A stretch of 64,000 nucleotides of DNA from Sporosarcina sp. NCCP-2716 (lineage in GTDB: Bacteria > Bacillota > Bacilli > Bacillales_A > Planococcaceae), in assembly GCF_023707985.1 (NCBI RefSeq), contig NZ_BRCF01000003.1, forward strand, positions 124,001 through 188,000. The letters run 5' to 3'. The notes below the pieces were generated by a model, which was not told the origin of the DNA, did no database searches, and saw only the letters and a list, made by a program, of their open reading frames with translations. Within the stretch, counting starts at the first letter, position 1. Each line of letters begins with the position of its first letter. Position numbers and translations under genes: made by a program. This document shows positions 1 through 8,255 of this stretch, one piece after another.

Positions 1-360
1 GCGGGCTGTCTTCTTGCCGACTCCCGGGAACTGGACGAGGAACTTCTCGTCTTCCCGTTCGATCGCCGAGATGACTTGAGAAGGAACACCGCTTGAAAGG
101 ATGGCCAGTGCCCCCTTCGGTCCGATGCCGGAAACGGTGATCAGTTTCCGGAACAGTTCGCGCTGTTCAAGTGACAGGAATCCCATCAGCAGCTCGGCAT
201 CTTCCCGGACGTGATGGTGGATGAACACCTGCTGTTCGGTCTCGGTAACATGGAACGCATATGGATTCGGTGTATGGACCTGGTACCCGATACCGTTCGT
301 TTCGATCGTAATATACTCGGGCGTCACCCGTGTGATGATGCCTTTTATGTAATCATACAA
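1..360 (-). CDS. ruvA: Holliday junction branch migration protein RuvA (3' end cut off)
   Basis: RuvA binds Holliday junctions and loads the RuvB motor during recombinational repair. The visible 120 codons translate to [20 protein letters not shown]..., the N-terminal OB domain, and run into a helix-hairpin-helix region with [14 protein letters not shown] and [10 protein letters not shown], both hallmarks of RuvA. The start is a TTG at 358-360, preceded by TAGGGGG at a spacing of about 8. No better start is visible. The C-terminal RuvB-binding domain lies outside the window. In Bacillus ruvA sits close to safA and pheA, and the same holds here. Confidence 0.93.
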   Translation of the reverse strand, partial: MYDYIKGIITRVTPEYITIETNGIGYQVHTPNPYAFHVTETEQQVFIHHHVREDAELLMGFLSLEQRELFRKLITVSGIGPKGALAILSSGVPSQVISAIEREDEKFLVQFPGVGKKTAR

Positions 361-432
361 TGCAGCTTACCCCCTAAAGTCTTACCATCCAGTATAACAC
401 AGACCGCCCTGAGCGCAGTACAGTTGACACCG

Positions 433-478
433 AAAAAAGAACTGCCCGGCTCCGCCATTACGGCGTCCGGCAGTTCTC
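433..478 (-). terminator. Intrinsic terminator of safA-ysxE
   Basis: Read on the minus strand, an AGAACTGCC / GGCAGTTCT stem with a GC-rich inner part is followed by six T residues. It overlaps the ysxE stop codon and separates this unit from ruvA. Confidence 0.85.
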
Positions 479-1367
479 AGCGTGCGCTGCGTCTATCCAA
501 TTCATTCTCCGAGAATTCACATAACCGTTCCCAGCTGCCGAGTGCCTGTTTCGTATACCGGGTGAGGTGCCCCGCGATCTGCCGTCTCCCCATATCGGGC
601 AGTCCGGCAAAGTAATTCCACTCGCGCAGCACTTCGTTCGGATAGCGGAGCATGGCGATCCCTACATCACTGAGCTGCCGCAGCCGCGGCAGTTCGCTGC
701 ACAGCGCTTCGGCATCGTACCCGACATGCGGCAGGACACGGTGCATCCAGAGCGCGATCTCGACAGACGGGGAGCCGGCAGCCGCCAGATCGAAGTCGAT
801 CAAGTACACCGTCCCGTCTTCAGCAGCGAGCAGATTATGGTGCACGACATCACCGTGCAGCACCGTCATGGGGCCATCGTCCGGTCCGACCGCTTTCAGC
901 ACATCGAGCGCCCGTTCTCCATAAGTCAGAAATTGTTCGAACGCACTGCTTCCGATATAAGGTGTGACGAGCTGTTCATTGTGCCGGAATCGCTGCAGCC
1001 GGTGTTCCCATTTGTTCAGCAGGCGGAAGCGCGGCAAGTACCCGGCTGCTTCCCAATCGATCACGTCCCGGGTTGCATGGAGGGCGTCCAGTGTGTCAAG
1101 CGACGCCCTACGACCATCCGGGGCTGCAAAATCCACCGGTTTCGTATCGGTCAGCCAAGGCTGGATGACGAGATGTCCGGTCCCCTTCTCAGAAAGAGGG
1201 GCGATGAAGGGGAATTCGACTGCGAGCAGCTGATCGTGCAGTTTCCTCACTTTATCCGCAGTCATTTGATTCTTGTAGCGTTTCACTGCGAACATCTGTC
1301 CGTCTTCTTCGATCCGCCAGACGTGCGGCTTCACTTCGTAGAAAAGGGTTTCGCGTTTCCTGTCCAC
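477..1367 (-). CDS. ysxE: Spore coat protein YsxE-like (kinase-fold)
   Basis: The 296-residue protein has the aminoglycoside-phosphotransferase / CotS-type fold. It shows an HGDVVHHN catalytic-loop motif (H171, D173, N178) and LIDFD (D191) in place of DFG, so ATP binding is possible. YsxE is a spore coat protein in Bacillus subtilis. The start is a GTG that directly abuts the TAA of safA (TAA-GTG), which indicates translational coupling. In B. subtilis ysxE lies next to spoVID near valS; here it is next to safA. Kinase activity has not been shown for the family to my knowledge. Confidence 0.75.
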   Translation of the reverse strand: MDRKRETLFYEVKPHVWRIEEDGQMFAVKRYKNQMTADKVRKLHDQLLAVEFPFIAPLSEKGTGHLVIQPWLTDTKPVDFAAPDGRRASLDTLDALHATRDVIDWEAAGYLPRFRLLNKWEHRLQRFRHNEQLVTPYIGSSAFEQFLTYGERALDVLKAVGPDDGPMTVLHGDVVHHNLLAAEDGTVYLIDFDLAAAGSPSVEIALWMHRVLPHVGYDAEALCSELPRLRQLSDVGIAMLRYPNEVLREWNYFAGLPDMGRRQIAGHLTRYTKQALGSWERLCEFSENELDRRSAR

Positions 1368-2603
1368 TTAATACGTGCCCATCGTGTCGGTTCCATCCGG
1401 CCCATACGGCGGCATGGCAGACTGCGGCGGATACGGCTGCTGATACGGGACAGGCGCGTAGAATGGCTGCATTCCATAATACGGGTATGGAGTCATATGG
1501 GAGCCGCAGGATGTACAGAGGTGCATGTACTGCGGGTGCTGGGCTGCCTGGATCCCCTGGAGCGGCATCTGTGATGAAGGCGGCTGTATCGGCTGCGGAA
1601 CGTATCCTGCTTCAGGCGGGCAGTATGCCGGCGGAGCAAGGTCAAAGTTCGACGATTCCTTCATCGGTCCGTGATGGGAATGCCTGTCGCCGTGTTCATG
1701 ACCGTGGTGATGGCCGTGTCCGTGGTCGTCGTGTCCATGGTCGTTATCGTGTTCGTGGTCATGCTCACAATGTGACGGAGAGTTGCCCGGACACTGTCCC
1801 GGCATGATCGGCGATTCGTCAGGTGCACAATCCGGTACAGTTGGCGTTTCCGGCAGCGGACTCCAATGCGGCGGCCGGATCATCTGCTGCGGATATGAAG
1901 GCGGCACAGCCGGATAAGGTACTGGCTGCTGCGGCATTGGCTGCGCAGCCGGCGGATAGTGATGATGGACATGCGGATGGCAGTCTGCGTCATAGATCGG
2001 CATCCAGCCGCATGGAATCCCGATCATCATCGGCTGGACGATCGGCGGCTGTGGCTGCGGAGCAGGAGCCGGCGGCATCTCGCATAACGGTTTTTCCGGC
2101 TTCGGCGGTTCAGGTCTTGGCATAGGCGGTGCAGGCTGTGGCTGCGGTTTCGGTTGTGGATGTGGTTTCGGTTGTGGATGTGGTTTCGGTTGTGGATGTG
2201 GTTTCGGCACCGGCTTCACTTCGGGCTTCGGTACGGGCTTCACTTCCGGCTTCGGCGGAAGCGGCTTCGGTACGGGCGGAACTGGCGGCACAGCCGGTTT
2301 GGACGGCGGCTTCGGCTGCGGAATGACCGGCTTTTCTTGATGCGGTTTTTCATGATGCGTCTTCTCATGGTGAGGTTTTTCATGGTGCGGCTTTTCTTGT
2401 TGCGGCACTTTCTCTTTCGGCGGCTGTTTGCCGTGAGGCTTCGTGCCTTTTCCTCCCTCGGGCAGGAAAATCTTCATCCCCGGTACGATATAATCCGGGT
2501 TCGCCAAATGGGCGTTCACTTTCTTCAGCTCGTCAAACGAAATTCCGTATTGACGGGCAATCTTCCAAAGCGTGTCACCTTTTACAACGATATGGACATT
2601 CAC
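1368..2603 (-). CDS. safA: Spore coat morphogenetic protein SafA (LysM, Pro/His-rich)
   Basis: SafA anchors the inner coat on the spore cortex surface. Residues 2-48 form one LysM domain (MNVHIVVKGDTLWKIARQYG, then PDYIVPGMKI). The rest is low complexity: HEKP and KPHPQP repeats at about 70-155, a dense histidine/aspartate tract at about 280-315, and a Pro/Gln/Tyr-rich tail with one CTSCG motif. I chose the GTG at 2601-2603 because AAGGGGG lies about 10 bases upstream and the resulting N terminus matches SafA. An ATG 21 bases further upstream overlaps that ribosome binding site. A 411-residue length fits the family. Confidence 0.85.
   Translation of the reverse strand: MNVHIVVKGDTLWKIARQYGISFDELKKVNAHLANPDYIVPGMKIFLPEGGKGTKPHGKQPPKEKVPQQEKPHHEKPHHEKTHHEKPHQEKPVIPQPKPPSKPAVPPVPPVPKPLPPKPEVKPVPKPEVKPVPKPHPQPKPHPQPKPHPQPKPQPQPAPPMPRPEPPKPEKPLCEMPPAPAPQPQPPIVQPMMIGIPCGWMPIYDADCHPHVHHHYPPAAQPMPQQPVPYPAVPPSYPQQMIRPPHWSPLPETPTVPDCAPDESPIMPGQCPGNSPSHCEHDHEHDNDHGHDDHGHGHHHGHEHGDRHSHHGPMKESSNFDLAPPAYCPPEAGYVPQPIQPPSSQMPLQGIQAAQHPQYMHLCTSCGSHMTPYPYYGMQPFYAPVPYQQPYPPQSAMPPYGPDGTDTMGTY
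2150..2210. repeat. 18-bp tandem repeat inside safA
   Basis: GGTTGTGGATGTGGTTTC is repeated about three times in direct tandem. It encodes the KPHPQP hexapeptide repeat of SafA, so copy number could vary without loss of frame. Confidence 0.8.
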
Positions 2604-2630
2604 TCTGTAAAGTCCCCCTTCCATCCACTC

Positions 2631-2660
2631 ATCTTATGAACGGGTGCTGCGGCATGTGAC
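2631..2660 (-). promoter_or_regulatory. Possible sigma-E-like promoter of safA
   Basis: Minus-strand GTCACAT, 15 bp, CATAAGAT loosely fits the mother-cell sigma-E pattern (kmATATT, 14-15 bp, CATACAmT). safA is known to belong to the sigma-E regulon in B. subtilis. The -35 match is weak. Confidence 0.3.
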
Positions 2661-2731
2661 CAAACGGACTGCCGGCACCTTCTCATTCATCTATACGGCA
2701 CGGCTGGAAGAAATAGACCTTGCAGAACGAC

Positions 2732-2761
2732 AAAAAAACCTGCCGATCAGGTCTCGGCAGG
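2732..2761 (-). terminator. Intrinsic terminator of the spo0B-obgE-pheB-pheA operon
   Basis: A CCTGCCGA / TCGGCAGG hairpin is followed on the minus strand by seven T residues. The pheA stop codon lies inside the hairpin. Confidence 0.9.
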
Positions 2762-3634
2762 CAGCAGGTTGTCGTATGTATAGCAGGAGCCGAATGACGT
2801 CACATCACACTGGAGCGCCTCTAATTCCTCAAGCGCCCCCCGCATCATCCGGTCGTCTTCCGATGCGAGGACATCGATGATGAAAAAATAATTTCCGAGG
2901 CCGGTCTTCAGCGGACGGGACTCGATCTTACTCAAATTCAGCTTACGCCAGGCGAATACGGAAAGGATCTGGTGCAGCATGCCCGGCTGATCATCCTTCG
3001 GCAGTTTCACCATCAGGGTCGTCTTCAGGACACCCGGGTTTTTCATCGTAAGCGTCTCTTTGCGCAGTGACAGTACGACAAACCGTGTATGGTTGAAATG
3101 GAAATCATGGATCGACGTATCAGCGAGACGGAGGCCGTACGTTTCTGCGGCAAGCTGATTGCCGATCGCTGCAATCGGCAGCTCCGGATGCTCCGCAACA
3201 TATTTGGCCGCGGCCGCCGTGGAAGACGTCTGAATGAGCGGCACCCGGCGGTGATGATACTGCAGATACTTGTGGCACTGCGCGAGCGCGTGCGGATGGG
3301 AATGGATCGACTCCAGACCGTCCAGTCCGCCCTCGAGCGCCTCATTCACCATGAGATGCTGGCGGATCGGCGTCGACAGTTCAGCGTTGATGAACAGTTC
3401 GCTGCCGTGGAACAAGTAGTCGATCGTCAGCGGTACGGATCCTTCCAGGGCGTTTTCAAGCGGCACAACCGCATACGCGACATGCCCTTCCGCCACGGCT
3501 TCGATGCAGTCCGGTATCGACGGATACGGCACGAGGCCGTCCTGCCCGAAGAAGCCCCTTGCGGCGATATGGGTGAAAGATGCTTCCGGCCCCAGATAGG
3601 CGACCGTCGGCTGTCCGGTTCGTTCGTTCATCAT
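2747..3634 (-). CDS. pheA: Prephenate dehydratase
   Basis: This enzyme converts prephenate to phenylpyruvate, the committed step to phenylalanine. The N-terminal half is a periplasmic-binding-like PDT domain starting at VAYLGPEASFTH and containing the catalytic FNHTRF signature. The C-terminal ACT domain holds the phenylalanine-binding ESRP motif. The protein is a stand-alone PDT without chorismate mutase, as usual in Bacillales. Several ATGs are clustered at the start; the one at 3632-3634 has AAGGGG six bases upstream, and 3631 or 3640 are alternatives. It is the last gene of its operon. Confidence 0.95.
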   Translation of the reverse strand: MMNERTGQPTVAYLGPEASFTHIAARGFFGQDGLVPYPSIPDCIEAVAEGHVAYAVVPLENALEGSVPLTIDYLFHGSELFINAELSTPIRQHLMVNEALEGGLDGLESIHSHPHALAQCHKYLQYHHRRVPLIQTSSTAAAAKYVAEHPELPIAAIGNQLAAETYGLRLADTSIHDFHFNHTRFVVLSLRKETLTMKNPGVLKTTLMVKLPKDDQPGMLHQILSVFAWRKLNLSKIESRPLKTGLGNYFFIIDVLASEDDRMMRGALEELEALQCDVTSFGSCYTYDNLLPAET

Positions 3635-3646
3635 CAGCATCCCCTT

Positions 3647-4102
3647 TCACAAGGCCCCTGAACTGATGAGATGCACGGAATCGACGAAACTCGGCGCATT
3701 CAATTTGTGAATGAACGTCTCCATCGGCACCGTCATCTCGGTCACGTCCAGCGACAGCGTTATATTGGCCCGTCCCTGCACAGGTATCGTCTGGTGGATC
3801 GTCAGCACATTGCAATGCGCCTCCGAAATGATTCCCATGAGCACAGCCAGCGACCCCTTCAGATCCTCCAGCTGGATGAATACCGTCAAAACCCGTTCGC
3901 GTGCAATCGCCTCGAACGGGTAGACAGCATCCTTGTATTTATAGAAAGCACTTCTCGACAATCCTGCCTGTGCGGTCGCTTCCTGGATCGTCGATGCTTC
4001 GCCGGAAGCAAGCAGCCGCTTCGCTTCGAGCATTTTCTGCATCGATTCCGTCAGCACATCTTCCCGCACGAGGTAGAATTGGTCATCTCCCAGCTGCTTC
4101 AT
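3647..4102 (-). CDS. pheB: ACT domain protein PheB
   Basis: The 151-residue protein has an N-terminal helical segment (about 1-60, with SRSAFYKYKDAV) and a C-terminal ACT domain (about 70-145). It matches PheB, annotated as chorismate-mutase-like but without proven activity. The gene lies between obgE and pheA, 12 bases upstream of the pheA start, exactly as in Bacillus. A regulatory role in aromatic amino acid synthesis is an inference from the ACT fold and this position. Confidence 0.9.
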   Translation of the reverse strand: MKQLGDDQFYLVREDVLTESMQKMLEAKRLLASGEASTIQEATAQAGLSRSAFYKYKDAVYPFEAIARERVLTVFIQLEDLKGSLAVLMGIISEAHCNVLTIHQTIPVQGRANITLSLDVTEMTVPMETFIHKLNAPSFVDSVHLISSGAL

Positions 4103-4141
4103 CGTCCATCCCCCCGCAGCCGCTTGAGAACAGCTGTCTCT

Positions 4142-5434
4142 TTACTCGATAAATTCAAATTCAAAGTCCAGCAGTCGGACGATGTCCCCGTTTTGCGCAC
4201 CGCGCTCACGAAGCGCATCGTCGACCCCCATCCCGCGCATCTGCCGGCCGAATTTACGGACCGACTGATCGAAGTTGAAGTCGGTCATCTTGAACAGGCG
4301 CTCGATCGCATAACCCGAAAGGACATAGGCTCCGTCGTCATCGCGTGTGATCTTGAAGTCCGGAGTTTCCGGTTCATACTTATAAAGCACGGAATGCTCT
4401 TCTTCCTCTTCTTCAGAATCATAAAGAGGGAATTCAGGCGTCACTTCAAGAAGATCAGCGATCGCATACAGAAGCTCTTCCAGCCCTTTCCGGGTCAATG
4501 CGGAAATCGGGAAGATCTTATGCTCCGTCTCACCGAGCTGTTCCTTGAACAGTTCCAGATTGTCCTCGGCGTCCGGCATGTCCATCTTGTTCGCAACGAT
4601 GATCTGCGGACGTTCCGTCAGGCGGAGGTTATACTGTTCGAGCTCTGCGTTGATCGTCTCGAAATCTTCAAACGGATCGCGCCCTTCGAGTCCTGACATA
4701 TCGATGACGTGCACGATGACGCGTGTCCGTTCGATATGGCGCAGAAACTGATGGCCAAGACCGACTCCTTCATGCGCCCCTTCGATAAGACCTGGCAGAT
4801 CGGCCATGACGAATGTCCGGTGATCGTCCGTTTCGACGAGGCCGAGGTTCGGCACGAGCGTCGTGAAATGGTAATCGCCGATTTTCGGCTTCGCTGACGA
4901 AATGACCGACAGCAGCGTCGATTTCCCGACACTCGGGAATCCGACGAGCCCGACGTCTGCGAGCACTTTCAATTCCAGGCTGATTTCACGCTCGACACCC
5001 GGCTCCCCTTTTTCCGAGAGTTCCGGTGCTGTATTCTGCGGCGTCACGAAACGGCTGTTGCCCCGTCCGCCCCGTCCGCCGCGTGCGATGACCGCGGTCT
5101 GGCCGTCTTCGACGAGATCCGCTATGATTTCGTTCGTTTCCACGTCCGTCACAATGGTGCCGGGCGGGACTTTGACAACCATGTCCTCCCCTTGGCGGCC
5201 GTGCTGATTCTTATTCGCCCCGTGCTGGCCGCGCGGCGCCTTGAAATGCCGCTGATAGCGGAAATCCATGAGCGTGCGCAGCCCTTCATCGACGACGAAG
5301 GTGACGTCGCCGCCTTTGCCTCCGTCGCCGCCGGCAGGTCCGCCGAAAGCTATATATTTTTCACGGCGGAACGCGACGATACCATCGCCGCCGTCCCCGC
5401 CTTTTACGTACACTTTTACGTGATCGACAAACAT
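4142..5434 (-). CDS. obgE: Obg GTPase (ribosome assembly and stress)
   Basis: Obg is an essential GTPase for 50S assembly, also needed for sporulation and the sigma-B stress response in Bacillus. The glycine-rich Obg fold spans residues 1-158 ([17 protein letters not shown]). The G domain has GFPSVGKS (165-172), DLPG (212-215) and NKMD (282-285). The C-terminal OCT domain covers about 350-430 after an acidic linker. The ATG at 5432-5434 has AGGAGG seven bases upstream. That ribosome binding site overlaps the spo0B stop codon, so obgE is probably translationally coupled to spo0B. Confidence 0.96.
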   Translation of the reverse strand: MFVDHVKVYVKGGDGGDGIVAFRREKYIAFGGPAGGDGGKGGDVTFVVDEGLRTLMDFRYQRHFKAPRGQHGANKNQHGRQGEDMVVKVPPGTIVTDVETNEIIADLVEDGQTAVIARGGRGGRGNSRFVTPQNTAPELSEKGEPGVEREISLELKVLADVGLVGFPSVGKSTLLSVISSAKPKIGDYHFTTLVPNLGLVETDDHRTFVMADLPGLIEGAHEGVGLGHQFLRHIERTRVIVHVIDMSGLEGRDPFEDFETINAELEQYNLRLTERPQIIVANKMDMPDAEDNLELFKEQLGETEHKIFPISALTRKGLEELLYAIADLLEVTPEFPLYDSEEEEEEHSVLYKYEPETPDFKITRDDDGAYVLSGYAIERLFKMTDFNFDQSVRKFGRQMRGMGVDDALRERGAQNGDIVRLLDFEFEFIE

Positions 5435-5445
5435 GTCAGTTCCTC

Positions 5446-5979
5446 CTATTGTCCACGGATCGTGAACGTCCAGTACTCGGTGCTTCGATAGACTTCTGCA
5501 GTCCAGTGTTCCCGTTCCAGCGTATCCCATTCAATGGGCACCGGCTCCGCCGGCAGTGTGAACGTCAGCTTCCAGTCAGGCCCGTCTGCGGACACCATAA
5601 CTTCCACAGTGTTTTCGGCAAACGGATCGGCGTGTTCCTCGAGCTGGCGGAACAGGGAGTCCAGGAATCGGACAACCTCCTCCTCCGACGCGAGACGCCT
5701 GCCCGCCGGCTGGCCGGTCTGTGCCTCGAGTTCGCTTGTAAACGTCTTATACCGCCAGCTGAATGTCAGCAGCCACGTTTCGACACCCGGCATGCCGAGC
5801 CCGCCGAGACGCGAGACGCTGCGCATGCGTTCAGTCGCTTCGAGCAGCTGGCTGCGCGCTTCCGGCACACGGCCGAGGTCCAGCTGCATGAGGATGAGCT
5901 GCAGCTCGTTCAAAAAATCATGCCGGGCAAACTGCAGCGCGCCGCGGACGGTCAATTCGGTTTCCTTGCTCTCACTCAT
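5446..5979 (-). CDS. spo0B: Sporulation initiation phosphotransferase Spo0B
   Basis: Spo0B passes phosphate from Spo0F to Spo0A in the sporulation phosphorelay. The [12 protein letters not shown] motif carries the phosphorylatable histidine (H20 from the chosen start) in the first helix of the four-helix bundle; a degenerate histidine-kinase-like C-terminal domain follows. The ATG at 5977-5979 has AGGCGG eight bases upstream; a GTG nine bases further out is the alternative. The location immediately upstream of obgE is diagnostic. A 589-bp region with a promoter and a 52-bp repeat array precedes it. Confidence 0.88.
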   Translation of the reverse strand: MSESKETELTVRGALQFARHDFLNELQLILMQLDLGRVPEARSQLLEATERMRSVSRLGGLGMPGVETWLLTFSWRYKTFTSELEAQTGQPAGRRLASEEEVVRFLDSLFRQLEEHADPFAENTVEVMVSADGPDWKLTFTLPAEPVPIEWDTLEREHWTAEVYRSTEYWTFTIRGQ

Positions 5980-6010
5980 CTGTTTCACCGCCTGCCGTTT
6001 CGTTCCTTCC

Positions 6011-6041
6011 AGTATAGCACTATCCAGTACGCCTGCGTCAA
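6011..6041 (-). promoter_or_regulatory. Promoter of spo0B-obgE-pheB-pheA
   Basis: Minus-strand TTGACG (6036-6041), a 19-bp spacer and TATACT (6011-6016) with an extended TG form a sigma-A-type promoter about 30 bp before spo0B. The spacer is longer than ideal, but the extended -10 compensates. Confidence 0.55.
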
Positions 6042-6072
6042 ACGGTTTAACGGGCAGATATGCAGGCTTGGA

Positions 6073-6500
6073 GGTCGGTGGGGATGGTGCTTATTGCCCG
6101 AGGGAGCTGGTTTTGCTTCGGTGCGGGCAGTAGAGACGGCTCTTATTGACCGAAGAAGCCTGTTTTGCCTCGCTTCGGGCAGTAGAGACGGCTCTTACTG
6201 ACCGGGGTGGCCTGTTTTGCTTCGCTCCGGGCAGTAGAGACGGCTCTTACTGACCGAAGAAGCCTGTTTTATCTCGCTCCGGGCAGTAGAGACGGCTCTT
6301 ACTGACCGGGGTGGCCTGTTTTGCTTCGCTCCGGGCAGTAGAGACGGCTCTTACTGACCGGGGTGGCCTGTTTTGCTTCGCTGTGGGCAGTAGAGACGGC
6401 TCTTACTGACCGAAGAAGCCTGTTTTATCTCGCTCCGGGCAGTAGAGACGTCCCTTAACGCACAATTTGCCCTTTGCAGCCTCGCTCCGGGCACTAGAAA
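6073..6500. repeat. 52-bp tandem repeat array, about 8 units
   Basis: The word GGGCAGTAGAGAC recurs at 6125, 6177, 6229, 6281, 6333, 6385 and 6437, always exactly 52 bp apart. A degenerate unit precedes it from 6073 and a partial one follows at 6489. Units alternate between two inner versions, GACCGAAGAAGCC and GACCGGGGTGGCC. Each holds a dyad, CAGTA-GAG ... CTC-T-TACTG, able to form a small bulged hairpin. The array fills the 5980-6568 gap between the rpmA terminator and the spo0B promoter. No coding potential is evident and I do not recognise the family. Confidence 0.95.
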
Positions 6501-6517
6501 ACCTCCATCCGGAAAAC

Positions 6518-6555
6518 AAAAAAAGGACTGCACACAGCGTTGCGTGCAGTCCTTT
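6518..6555 (-). terminator. Intrinsic terminator of rplU-prp-rpmA
   Basis: An AAGGACTGCA / TGCAGTCCTT hairpin is followed by seven T residues on the minus strand, just after rpmA. Confidence 0.9.
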
Positions 6556-6568
6556 CGGGATTCAATTA

Positions 6569-6871
<303 letters not shown>

Positions 6872-7198
6872 CTACTTGGTATAGGATATTTTTATGAATT
6901 GCCCGTAATCTTGTTCAATCGTCTGCATGGAGACAATCATCGCACGCACGATCACCTGCTGGTCATGGTCGTCTCCCGTTTCCGGCAGCACGACTTTCAA
7001 GTATCCGCCCTCGGCACCTTGCTCGATGACCGGGGTGATGCCTGTCAGTGTGATCAGTGCATTGACTGCACCGAACGACACAGCGGAAGCCGCTGCGCAC
7101 ACCAAGTCTTTCCCATGCTCGGCATAATCGGCATGTCCGCTCATCTCAAAGGAGACGATACGGCCCGACGACTGCTTCTCGATTGTCAGCTGGATCAT
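6872..7198 (-). CDS. prp: Ribosomal-processing cysteine protease Prp (YsxB)
   Basis: Prp cleaves the N-terminal extension of L27, an essential step of ribosome maturation in Firmicutes. The catalytic pair is visible as H22 in MSGHADYAEHG and C34 in KDLVCAAAS. The 108-residue length is typical. It sits between rplU and rpmA, so protease and substrate are co-transcribed. The ATG is six bases after the rplU stop, and no strong separate ribosome binding site is seen, suggesting coupling. Confidence 0.93.
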   Translation of the reverse strand: MIQLTIEKQSSGRIVSFEMSGHADYAEHGKDLVCAAASAVSFGAVNALITLTGITPVIEQGAEGGYLKVVLPETGDDHDQQVIVRAMIVSMQTIEQDYGQFIKISYTK

Positions 7199-7204
7199 CG
7201 CGGC

Positions 7205-7513
7205 TTACAGGTTGATGCCTTCGATGACAACCTTCGTGTATGGCTGACGATGACCTTGTTTGCGGCTGTAGTTTTTCTTTGGCTTGTATTTGAAGACTGT
7301 GATTTTCTTGCCTTTGCCCTGTTTCACGATTTTCGCTGATACAGTTGCGCCTTCCACGAATGGAGCGCCGACTTTCACGTCATCTCCGCCTACAAAAAGA
7401 ACTTTGTCGAATGTGATAGTTTCATCAGCGTCGCCCACCAATTTCTCGATGAAGATCTCCTGACCCTGCTCCACTTTCACTTGCTTTCCGCCGGTTTCAA
7501 TAATTGCGTACAT
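7205..7513 (-). CDS. rplU: 50S ribosomal protein L21
   Basis: The 102-residue L21 sequence starts [21 protein letters not shown] and ends with the basic [19 protein letters not shown] segment that contacts 23S rRNA. AGGAGG lies upstream of the ATG. It is the first gene of the rplU-prp-rpmA operon and is preceded by an L21 leader RNA, so autoregulation is likely. Confidence 0.97.
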   Translation of the reverse strand: MYAIIETGGKQVKVEQGQEIFIEKLVGDADETITFDKVLFVGGDDVKVGAPFVEGATVSAKIVKQGKGKKITVFKYKPKKNYSRKQGHRQPYTKVVIEGINL

Positions 7514-7530
7514 ACTTGCACCTCCTCAAT

Positions 7531-7616
7531 AGTCTTAGACTCGCCTTAACGGGTGATCCGTAGATGCTTGTACCCGGTTCAGAGCGGTTGCAGCACAGGT
7601 GCGCTACAAACATAAC
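7531..7616 (-). ncRNA. L21 leader RNA (ribosomal protein autoregulatory element)
   Basis: The 5' untranslated region of rplU contains the conserved L21-leader segments GGGTACAAGCATCTACGG and ATCACCCGTTAAGGCGAG, typical of Bacillales. L21 is thought to bind it and repress its own operon. I identified it from memory of the family consensus; a covariance-model search was not run. Confidence 0.8.
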
Positions 7617-7622
7617 AGTAGA

Positions 7623-7652
7623 ATGATATCATGACTATCCGCATCACGTCAA
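7623..7652 (-). promoter_or_regulatory. Promoter of rplU-prp-rpmA
   Basis: Minus-strand TTGACG (7647-7652), an 18-bp spacer and TATCAT (7623-7628) lie directly upstream of the L21 leader. The -35 box falls inside the 3' end of spoIVFB. Confidence 0.65.
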
Positions 7653-8255
7653 GATTTTTCTTTTTAAACGGTCATAGACCCGGCGGTACCGTCTGTAGCG
7701 GAACGCGCTTATGTTCTGAAGGCATAAAAAAACAGCCAGCGCCAGCAGCAGCATGGTCTCCGGCAGCCCTGTCAGGAGCAGTCCGCAGCCCGTCAGCAAA
7801 AACGCAATGGAAAAAAGCACGAACGCCGTATGATCGGCATGCCGGCTCGATTCGCTCTCCAGCAGCACGAGCAGCGCCTGTCCGCCGTCGAGCGGCAGGA
7901 CGGGCAGCAGGTTGACGAGCAGGATCACGAGCTGCACCCTTATCACATCTTCCGCTCCCGGGAACGGTACCGTCCAAGCCGCCGCAAGAAGCAGCGCCGT
8001 CGCTGCCGGTCCGCCGAGCGCGAGCAGGAACTGCGCCGGTTTCGGATGCTCTTCCTTCCGCGGGATGATCAGCTCCCCCCCGTAAGGATAGATCGTCACC
8101 GAGCGGATCCGCATACCGAAAAACAGCGCAGCAAGTATATGCCCCGCTTCGTGGACCAACAGCGACACGAACACGGTCGCATACGCTGCGAGCCCGTCCA
8201 TGACGGCGAGAAAGACAAAAAGCGGAAGCAGGACCGGATGAAGCCTGAACTTCAA
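7644..8255 (-). CDS. spoIVFB: SpoIVFB-type intramembrane metalloprotease (site-2 protease)
   Basis: SpoIVFB cleaves pro-sigma-K in the mother cell membrane. The zinc motif HEAGH is at 35-39 and the third ligand is D123 in LLPVLPLDGGQALL. Several hydrophobic segments span the protein. It has 203 residues and ends shortly after the membrane core. B. subtilis SpoIVFB is about 288 residues with a C-terminal CBS domain that senses ATP, and that domain is absent here. The start is a TTG that overlaps the spoIVFA stop (ATTGA). Other M50 peptidases are possible, but the pairing with spoIVFA settles the assignment. Confidence 0.88.
   Translation of the reverse strand: MKFRLHPVLLPLFVFLAVMDGLAAYATVFVSLLVHEAGHILAALFFGMRIRSVTIYPYGGELIIPRKEEHPKPAQFLLALGGPAATALLLAAAWTVPFPGAEDVIRVQLVILLVNLLPVLPLDGGQALLVLLESESSRHADHTAFVLFSIAFLLTGCGLLLTGLPETMLLLALAVFLCLQNISAFRYRRYRRVYDRLKRKILT

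Noticed and set aside
567-1574. A 335-codon plus-strand frame over ysxE and safA
   Set aside because: It is a shadow frame; the minus-strand genes have proper starts, domains and a terminator.
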